Source: Ochotona curzoniae (lineage: Eukaryota > Chordata > Mammalia > Lagomorpha > Ochotonidae). From it: a stretch of DNA of 64,000 nt. The stretch is taken from assembly GCF_017591425.1 (NCBI RefSeq), contig NW_024466512.1, forward strand, positions 13,333,001 to 13,397,000. Direction: 5' to 3'. The position numbers were made by a program, and so were the translations under genes. Shown piece after piece: positions 56,701-64,000 of this stretch. Position 1 is the stretch's first letter; each line of letters starts with the position of its first letter. The notes under the pieces are model-generated. The model searched no databases and was not told the origin of the DNA. It saw only the letters and a program-made list of their open reading frames with translations.

Positions 56701-57149
56701 CTATAGAAGGTAGAGTGCCAGCAGAATCTAGAGAGGATTTCCTATTCGTTTCTTTGTTTCCTCTGACTTGCCTGACGTTTCACACACAAAAAATTTTTTT
56801 TTACTTACTTGCTGCAGAATTTAAAATAGGTTCAAAATGATATATTTCAATGTGCATCGCTAAAGGGCCTTTTCATTGCGCAAAGGTAAATCTAGGCATT
56901 TGATGGCTGGGTGCCAACTTACTGCTGCAGATTCCAACCAGAGATAGAAGGCGTTGACACTGTTGAACAAGTAACAGATCTTTCATTCTAGAAAAAAAGT
57001 AATATAAGCTACTAAATGTAAAACCATTTTCCATGCTTTTTCATGCTGCCAAAAATGTTCAGATACATGATTTTTTGAAGATAACCTAATTTTAGGTTTT
57101 TTTTTTTCTTGAAATCACATTCAAATACCTTTAAGATTTTTTTTTTACC
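56701..57149. other. Unique A+T-rich sequence
   Basis: No nameable repeat; contains TTTTAGGTTTTTTTTTTTCTTG and similar T runs between 57,060 and 57,150. Confidence 0.33.
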
Positions 57150-57840
57150 TGCAAATATTTTCATTTTGAAATAATTTTACTGCGGTCTAATTCATAGGCC
57201 ATGCAAGTTACCCACATAAACTTAAATGGTTTTGAGTGTGTTCACTGAGTTGTATACCTTCAACATAATCAGTTTTAGAACATCTTCATCACCTCAATAA
57301 AGAAACCCACTGCACCAATTCTTCATCCCCCCCTCAACCTCTCCAGCTCCAGACCACTCCGGTCTGCTTTTTCTCCACACATGGGTCCAATCCAGGTATT
57401 TCATACCAATGGAGTCACACAACACATGGTCTTTTGTGTCTGGATTTTTCAGCTAAGCATGTTTCCAAGGTTCATCAAGTTCGGACAAGTGCTTATTACT
57501 ATTTTTTTTTTAAATAGATGAAGAAGGCACCACATTTTATTTAGCTTCCAGCCGGTGATGAACATTTGGACCGCTTCCACTTTTGACTGCTGCACAGTGC
57601 TGCTATGACTATTCACGCACAAGTCCTCGTGTGATTGCATGCGTTCACCTGCCTTGGAGATGCACACCAAAGAGTAGAAGCACTCGTCATGTAGCAACTC
57701 TATGTTTGACATTTACGGAACTGCCACACCAGTCATGAATGAGGGTTTCAATTTCTCTGCATCCTTGTCAACACTTGGAATTGTCTTGTATTTATTTATT
57801 TTTTTACATTATAGCTATTTGAGTAGGCTGGAAATGATAT
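57150..57840 (-). mobile_element. Old L1 3' end, reverse orientation
   Basis: In antisense L1 order: TACCTTCAACATAATCAG ... CATCTTCATCACC (end of the 3' UTR), CCAATCCAGGTATTTCATACC, GGATTTTTCAGCTAAGCATGTTTCCAAGGTTCATC, CCAGCCGGTGATGAACATTTGGACCGCTTCCAC, GTAGCAACTCTATGTTTGAC and CACACCAGTCATGAATGAGGGTTTCAATTTCTCTGCATCCTTG. These match the reverse-transcriptase C-terminus and UTR of L1M elements. It is 5' truncated and coding-dead; the 87-codon minus frame is a shadow. Confidence 0.88.
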
Positions 57841-57939
57841 ACCTCAATGCAGCATGCTAAGTTTAAAATGTTCACAGGTGGATCTCTGTATTGCTTTCAC
57901 ACAGTCAATATCGTGAAAACCAATTCGTTTATAAGGATT

Positions 57940-58075
57940 CTTTAGAAAGTTGATGGAAGAAAATAAAACTGCAAGATAAATTTATTTTGGTGCAAATATT
58001 TTGAAGCCCATGCTAGCCTTTTCATGATATGCATTTCCTATAAACTTTTCTTAAAGATCCCTTTACTCAAAGATT
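57940..58075. mobile_element. Possible short mariner-like element
   Basis: CTTTAGAAAGTTGATGGAAG at the left and CATTTCCTATAAACTTTTCTTAAAG at the right form imperfect inverted ends. The interior TTTATTTTGGTGCAAATATTTTGAAG matches, in reverse, 'caaaattttttgcaccaaaataaac' of the mariner-derived family also suspected at 44,417. Confidence 0.5.
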
Positions 58076-59929
58076 TCAAAATGTTTCTGAAGCAGAATAA
58101 ACATATTTAAACTCCATTTTCTCTAAGCTTTCAGAAGCATACGCACAGCTGTGGCATTCAGTGTAGCAGACAGGACGGAGGGGAGCAAGGGAAAGATACA
58201 CCAAGCGTTCAAGGTTTAAGTAGTTTCCATCTTGTTTTGAGTCTACAGTTTTTTGAATTCCTAGACACTTAAAAATATAACTGAATCATTCCCAAAGGGC
58301 ATTAGGAGCTGCAGGTTTTTTTTTTTTTTGGTTGTTTGGCATTTTTGCTGCATGATTTACTCTAGGAGGATAAACTCAGTCTTAATTGCAATGTGTAATT
58401 TAAAAAAAAGAAAGATTAATTCTGCTTCTGCAGAGTCCGTTGTAGCAACTGTTCTATCTGAGTAGTTTCCATTCCATGCTTAAGTTTCCACTTTCTGGGG
58501 GGCAGGGAGGGCGGTTGGCCCCAGCACAAGAAAGATAATCCTCCTTTGTGGACATTCCCACAGTTAACTCCACACACATCTGGATGGCAGTTCAATAGTC
58601 CACTGTTATTCAAACAATTTGTAATCACACATACTGTGTGTCAACTAACAAGCCAGGGTGTATGGCTTTTCAGTATTCCGTAGCATGCAGCACGCACAAT
58701 TTACAAATAAAATAAAAATCTACGGCAGAGACAACGGTGCATTCTTCGTTGACTAACTGAGTAAAAAGAGTGTCTCTGTTGAAATACAAGACATCGCTTG
58801 TTATTTTGACAGTAAATGAAAAGAGGTTCGGAAAACCATATTTCATCTGTTAATTCTCTTAGCATGGGAAAGAACCGTATCTGTAGCCATGAAGAAGCTG
58901 GGGCCATATGTTTCTGTAAGCTGGGCTTGAACCAGAGATGGCTAAATGACCAGCAGCAATAGATCCAAAATGCAGCTGACAAAATTCAACAGCTTCATCC
59001 CTCTGAGTTGAGGCAGACTGCTTCCAATGGGGAAGACCAACATCCTCGCCATGGTCAGCTGCTTTTCTCATTACTTTCAGCTGGGAGGATGCGAGCATGG
59101 GGGAACTGTGTGCCATTCCACTGCCTCTCCCCAGCACTGCTCCAAAGTAGCTAACTAACCATTTTGGACACAAAGGGTTCGATAAGGCCAGAGGAAGTGC
59201 AGTTGAGCTTGTCCTGAAGACAAAAAAAAAAAAAAAAAAAAAGAAAAGAAAAGGGCTGAGGACAGACGCTCCACGCACACGGCTTTTGAGTCAGTCCCTG
59301 GACAAGTATGACAAGGTGGCAGAAACAAGCACACCAGCGAGCAATCAGTGTGGGATGGGGAGGTGCTGGGAACTGCAACCAAGGGTGCAGCTGCACCGCA
59401 TTCCACCTGCCTTGCCTGATTGGCAGCAGGGTGGCCTCTGACCCGGATGGGCCGCACGCATCATTGGGAATCTGGATCCCATTCAGAGCAAATTCAGGCC
59501 TTGGAACACGTGAGGGCCTTGCTGGGGGATCAATGAACTAGGTCGCTGTTTAATCCCCTAAGATTCAGGGACCAGGGGATAAAGCTTTTCTTATCCAGGA
59601 GGGCTTTCCCCCAAGGCTTTCCTTGCTGGCCTTTTGCCCACAACACCATAACTTGACTCTGGGGCCCTGCTGAAAGCTTCTTAATAGAGGACAGCTCTCC
59701 CGCCAAGGTAAACACAGTCCTGTCTTATTGTAAACTCAACAACCTTGTAAGAAAATAACCATTAAGATCCAGGTGGCTCAGGAGAGGAAGAAACTGTCAC
59801 TGTTTAATAGCCTGAACTGGGCAGAAAAGATTACTCTCACATTGGGTGTCACATGTCTTGACATCTCTACATTCACAAAAATAGTAATTCCTTTAATAAT
59901 TTGGGTGTCTGTAAGTAATTTCTAATTCA
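58076..59929. other. Unique non-coding sequence with poly-A tract
   Basis: No gene. A 22-A run at about 59,221-59,242, followed by AAGAAAAGAAAAG, could be a retroposon tail but no element body was recognised upstream. 58,560-58,870 (CACTGTTATTCAAACAATTTG, CATCTGTTAATTCTC) might be conserved. Minus frames across 58,859-59,457 begin in or run through the poly-A tract and are artefacts. Confidence 0.33.
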
Positions 59930-60230
59930 TCAGGCACTCGGTGAGGGATCTACTTTGTGCCAAAAGCTGTGATAAATCCTGGAGACACACATACAAAAGA
60001 ATCAGAACCCCTGTCCCTTCTCAAAGGAGAGCCAAGCACATCAAGGTAGGCAGGATACTGCAGGGTATATGGTGAGAAACGGGAGACAGAGGCAAATGAG
60101 CAAATCCACAGGAAAGGATGACTATTCTGCCTAAGGGCTGGGAGCGCTTTAAGGAGCAGGTAGCATTTAAGCTGGATCCTGCAAGGTACATGAGCTGTAC
60201 TTGGATGAACTGATCCATGGACATGGAAAA
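59930..60230 (-). repeat. Ancient L2-like repeat fragment
   Basis: GCCAAAAGCTGTGATAAATCCTGGAGACACACATACAAAAGAATCAG, CCCCTGTCCCTTCTCAAAGG and GCATTTAAGCTGGATCCTGCAAGG match the ancient motif 'tgctgggcactgggga ... gtccctgccctcaagg ... catttgagctggatcttgaagg'. Family and orientation are tentative. Confidence 0.45.
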
Positions 60231-61730
60231 TGGCAGGGGAGCAGGCCAGAAGTCACTCCACTTTACACAACCCACCTTACTAGGGTCTGACCATGCCTCC
60301 CTGCTAAGATACCGAATCCAACTGGCTACAAACTATGTGATGAATCTAAACATTCTTCTCACCTTCTATTCTCAGTAATCTATTCACCCCAGTAACTGAC
60401 AAGGATAAGAAACGGACTGTGGTGCTATGAATCATCCAAATTTCATTAACCAGACAAAACATGAATCTTGATCTTTGGGCATCTGTGGACTTGCAAGAAA
60501 GCCTACACATCCATGCCTAGATCTGCCTGGGAGTGCGGGCAGATCTCCAGCCATGCTCACGCCTCCACACCTACTGGAAAACACAGATCCTATGGCTCAG
60601 CTACCAAACCAGCACTAAATAGGAAAAGCAGAAAGAACAGCAAGAAGAATGACTCAGCAACAGAAAACCATCAATTTCTAAAAAAAACGTTTTTGATCTC
60701 TAGAAGTGTCTTCTGAAAGGAAAGGCAGCGATAGACAGCTTCAATCTGCCAGATCACTGTGGGTCTCAGTGACCCTGACGGCCGTCTTCAGATGGATGGA
60801 GTGCTCTTGTTCTATTTTTGAGGTACCACTACCTTTCATACATAGAGGCTTTGCCTCAAGATCACAGTGCCGGATTAAGATCTCCATGCTGCCCCTTGCA
60901 CCCCCTGGGAGTGCAGGCTCCTTGTTCAAAACGTACTTGAAATACTGCGAATCCCTGTCTAAGCCATCTCAGGGACCAGGCAATGGGGGTGGGGAGACTT
61001 CTAAGATGCAATCTATCATCAGGCTAGAACATTTTTGTTCAGTTCACCTGTAATAATTTTTTTGGTTGTTTTCTCAAAGGACAAAAGTGAATAATCCACA
61101 TCTGTTGGGAATTTACTCTTTTTGATACAAGTGTCAACCATCCACTGCCTTTCTCACTTGATCATTACAGAATCACAGTCTAGGGATGTGTCACCTAGAG
61201 CCACAGGACATAGGACGTGTGACGCTCCAGTGACAGCATCCTTCACGCACTTCCACCAACATCATCTGGTTACTCACGTTGCACTAAGGAAAGCACTTGC
61301 AAGTGAGAAAGTTCGTGATCTTAAGCTGCAGTATGTGTTTGGGAAATTTTCACCCTGTGGTCCTGAGTCAAACCCTTTCGGACAGAATAATAGACATAGC
61401 TGCTAAACAAAACAATCCTATGAAAGTTGAAGAAAAAGGGCTGAAGCGTACTTCTCACAATTTCTCGTCTCTGGATGCACCCTGTTGAGACTGATGTCTC
61501 CAGTTTTGGAATTCAGAACAGGTTTTGGATTCTTAGTAAAGGGGCTGCTTGTGAATTATGTCTTTTCCTAGTACTCAATTTCTGTCTTAAACTCTGCTGC
61601 TTGTCACAGCTGACATAACTTGATTCCTTCACTCATTCCTATAATCAAACTATCCATTTACCAAACTATCCACTTATCCATCTAACCACCAGTCCATCCA
61701 AACAACCAACCAAACCAACCAACATTTTGA
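60231..61730. other. Unique non-coding sequence
   Basis: No gene or nameable element until a degenerate CCAA/CCAT simple repeat at about 61,666-61,723. The 115-codon plus frame at 60,706-61,053 has no domain. Confidence 0.33.
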
Positions 61731-61960
61731 GAACTTATGCTTGAGCCATATTCTAGAAACCAGGGACAGCACAGTGAACAAATCAGACAAGGAGCAGTTC
61801 TGGCATGGCTTACAATTCAGTGGCTATCTCTCATGGTCATCAAGTAAAACAAAAAAAAAAGAAATATAAAGTACATTAAATAAAGGGGGACATAGGAAGC
61901 CTGTTTTGAAGAATGACATTAAACTGGAATTTGAAGGGAAAAAAACACCATATAAATGAA
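61731..61960. repeat. Ancient interspersed repeat fragment
   Basis: GAGCCATATTCTAGAAACCAGGGACAGCACAGTGAACAAATCAGACAAGG and GCTTACAATTCAGTGGC follow the same old motif seen near 19,059 ('tgaacaagacagac...gcttacattctagtgg'). Family not resolved. Confidence 0.45.
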
Positions 61961-62299
61961 GATCTGGATGAAGACTATTTTAAGAAAACAGCTTCTTACA
62001 GCTAAAATAATACACACATGCACGTATAATATTCTTAATGTTACAACTCAGAGCCTTTTGCATTTTCCACCTTACTTGCTTGTGACAATCCCAAGTCAAA
62101 TTCCTTAATTCCCATTTATTTGTGGTCCCTGAATGTTTTCCTCCAGAATTTGCAATAAAGAAGATCCCGAGAAAGGGTGCCGCGGAGATTCAAAGACCAG
62201 AATGACAAAACATGAATTTCAGCGAAGTTGCAGCCTTCCTGAGTCGACCAGCGAGAACAGGGTGTTTACATGCAGAGCCAATTCACACACCCCAAGAAC

Positions 62300-62700
62300 A
62301 GTGTCCATGTGTTTTGACCAATTAAACCTCTTCTAGCTTTTAACAGCTTTGTTTATAAAGCCCACATTGAAAGTTAAATGTTTATTACAATTTTTTGAAG
62401 GTGAGGTAGAAAACTTGGCAAAGTATTGATTAGTAACTTGCGGATGGCTGGTGCAAGGAAACCAGTTTTGAACCCAACTGTAAACAATACATCTGCAGAA
62501 TGGTTCAGCGATTTGCAGGCTCAGAGCCTGCCAATTTGTAATTAGTTGCAGGTTTTCAATTACTTCTTAGCAAACAAAACAGTTTTACTTGCATTGTTTA
62601 CTTGGCATTTAATTTAAACAGAATCCAATTGATTGTTTTTAAAGACAGATGAATTTGGAGGGTTGGGATAAAATGGATATATTTCTGAGTAGCCTTACAT
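62300..62700. promoter_or_regulatory. Candidate conserved enhancer with FOX and homeodomain sites
   Basis: Repeat-free, A+T-rich DNA. GTAAACA (62,480-62,486) and TGTTTAC (62,595-62,601) are perfect FOX cores in opposite orientation. TAATTAG lies at 62,539-62,545 and TTCAATTAC near 62,555. CCAATTGATTG near 62,627 and GTTTATAAAG near 62,351 add further homeodomain/HOX-like words. No coding capacity. This is one of the most enhancer-like segments here, by motif density only. Confidence 0.45.
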
Positions 62701-63059
62701 CTATATTTTTGTTTTTAGTGAAATAAGTGTTCAGAACCTGGCTTGCATTCAATCACCTCTATCATACAGTCTCACAATGCCTCATGTACAATTTGTCAAA
62801 AAGAGGATTTTTGGCAACTGTATATAAAACTCTTGAGATTTGTAATGAAGAGCATAATCAGAGAGAGAGAAAAAAAGCAAAGTTGCATTTTCTGCTAATT
62901 GAAACTGGTAAACCACTGTGGGCAATGTTCAATTCAATAGAAGATCAAAATAATTACTATTTTGGAGCTTAGGACTTACAACTCTGCTTCAGACTGGTTC
63001 TCTCTGCAACCTGGGTTCCTTATAGGTCCATGGCTTTTACTTTGCTGGAGACAATTCAA
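62701..63059. other. Unique sequence
   Basis: Nothing nameable. Confidence 0.33.
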
Positions 63060-63870
63060 CTCATTCAACAAAATATTTATTGACAGCCTACACTGTGCCT
63101 GATGCTAGAGATGTTAAAAAAAACAATGCAAGATTTCTGTAAGAAGCTCAGAGATTCAGAAAGAATGAGGAGGAGGCGGAAGGAAAGGTGAGGGGAGAGC
63201 AGCAGTTCAGGGCTTAGTGGGGGAAAGGCAAGATTTACAAAGAACCTTTATTAAAGACTGGCTATGGTCAGAATTATGATAAATAAAAAAACTCAGCAAT
63301 TTGAGAACGGAAAATGCATTATGACAACTGTGTCAAGGAAGGCTTCCTGTAGGTTGCTGGCAAAGGTGGGCGGGGAGGGATAGGATTTTAGGAAGAGGGA
63401 ACAGGATACACTAAAGAAGTGTAGGACCAGACCCTCAGAGCATGCCCCACATCCAGGACCTGGGGTGGGTGGGAGACTGGGTGGGGCTTCTCCCTTAAAA
63501 TCCCCTTTTACATCAGATATATTAAGGAAACAATTAAAAAAAAAAAAAAGAAGAAGTGTAGGACCAAGTATGTAGCACGCAGGAGAGGCACAAGGACAGG
63601 CTAGAGTGGTTGGATCAGACATCAGACGCAGAGTAAGGGTTGAGTAAAGGCTGGGAATGAAGCAGAGGGAGAAGAGGAACAGGCCGTGAGCAACCTTGCT
63701 GCCTCAGGATGGACTCTGGAGAGCCCACGGCAGGGCAGTGCTACGGTCAGAAGGGTCTGTGCTCAAGAAAGGCAAGCTGGTGATGGAATGGCAGAAGGGC
63801 AGGGATGATCAGAATGCGGATGGGAACTGACTGGAGGTAGTTCTCATGTGGCACTCACAGATCTTAAAGA
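63060..63870 (-). repeat. Ancient L2-like repeat, antisense
   Basis: CAACAAAATATTTATTGACAGCCTACACTGTGCCTGATGCTAGAG, GGAAGGCTTCCTGTAGGTTGC and GAGGGAACAGGATACACTAAAG match the order of an antisense L2-like composite ('tatttattgagcacctactatgtgcc ... aaggcttcctggagg ... agagggaacagc'). AAGGGTTGAGTAAAGGCTGGG onward is less certain. An A13 tract interrupts at 63,537-63,549. Confidence 0.5.
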
Positions 63871-63895
63871 ACAATTACCAAGTTCTAGTAATGTG

Positions 63896-63960
63896 TGAGG
63901 AGGGTGGGAGGGTGGGAGGGTTGTGGGGATGGCGGGGGGAGCGGGGGGAGTCCTGGTGGT
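63896..63960 (+). repeat. G-rich tract with quadruplex potential
   Basis: Successive GGG or longer runs (GGAGGGTGGGAGGGTGGGAGG, then GGGGATGGCGGGGGGAGCGGGGGG) on the plus strand meet the usual G3+N1-7 pattern several times over. It may have grown within the preceding old repeat. Confidence 0.8.
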
Positions 63961-64000
63961 GACATTATCTAAGACAGAAAACATATGAGGAAAATAACTT

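Noticed and set aside
59200..59260. A poly-A run that could mark a processed pseudogene.
   Set aside because: No recognisable coding remnant or polyadenylation signal upstream, and no matching target duplication was found.
58859..59457. Three overlapping minus frames of 81-139 codons with long Phe runs.
   Set aside because: The Phe runs are the antisense of a poly-A tract at 59,221-59,242; no domain.
1..64000. CRISPR arrays, bacterial operons, prophages or ribosomal RNA genes.
   Set aside because: The window is vertebrate nuclear DNA full of SINEs and LINEs; no direct-repeat/spacer array, ribosome-binding pattern or rRNA motif was seen.

Overview
The window looks like 64 kb of nuclear DNA from a lagomorph, most likely a pika (Ochotona). 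The basis is more than twenty copies of a tRNA-derived SINE of the lagomorph C-repeat (CSINE) type. Each has a tRNA-like head with Pol III A and B boxes, a body rich in CTGGGAAAGCAG-like and GGAGACCCGGAAGA-like motifs, a TCTCTCCTCCTCTCT-like pyrimidine tract and an (AATAAA)n-type tail. The tail form resembles pika copies as I remember them more than rabbit copies; that genus call is inference.

I found no supportable protein-coding gene or exon. The open frames are short, mostly under 150 codons. They fall in SINEs, old L1 sequence, microsatellites or unique DNA, and no pair of frames with splice signals adds up to a recognisable protein. The window is best read as a gene desert or a very large intron.

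Layout. 1-7,900: mostly unique DNA with three SINEs at 2.7-4.0 kb and several enhancer-like segments. 7,930-14,660: one ancient, nearly full-length L1 on the + strand, broken by six lagomorph SINEs. 14,660-20,000: a MIR split by a SINE, then a long unique stretch (16.5-18.1 kb) rich in homeodomain, FOX, RUNX and E-box-like motifs, then an old L2-like repeat. 20,000-25,000: four SINEs and a Tigger/pogo fossil. 25,030-26,060: a strong candidate conserved non-coding block. 26-35 kb: unique DNA with old L1, MIR and L2 fragments and a 225-bp TA tract growing out of a SINE. 36.7-42 kb: candidate regulatory blocks, a SINE inserted into a SINE and an L1 3' end. 44-50 kb: mariner-like, SINE, MIR and Tigger fossils and a 37-nt retroposed piece of U2 snRNA with target-site duplications. 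50-58 kb: SINEs, another Tigger fossil, candidate regulatory DNA and a minus-strand L1. 58-64 kb: unique DNA, a FOX/homeodomain-rich candidate enhancer at 62.3-62.7 kb and an old L2-like repeat ending in a G-rich tract.

If the window has a function it is probably regulatory: many A+T-rich segments free of recognisable repeats carry clustered developmental transcription-factor-like motifs. Conservation cannot be measured here, so these are candidates only. I could not name the locus or a target gene, and I saw no undescribed coding system. Repeat family names come from memory of consensus sequences; boundaries are approximate unless a target-site duplication fixes them.
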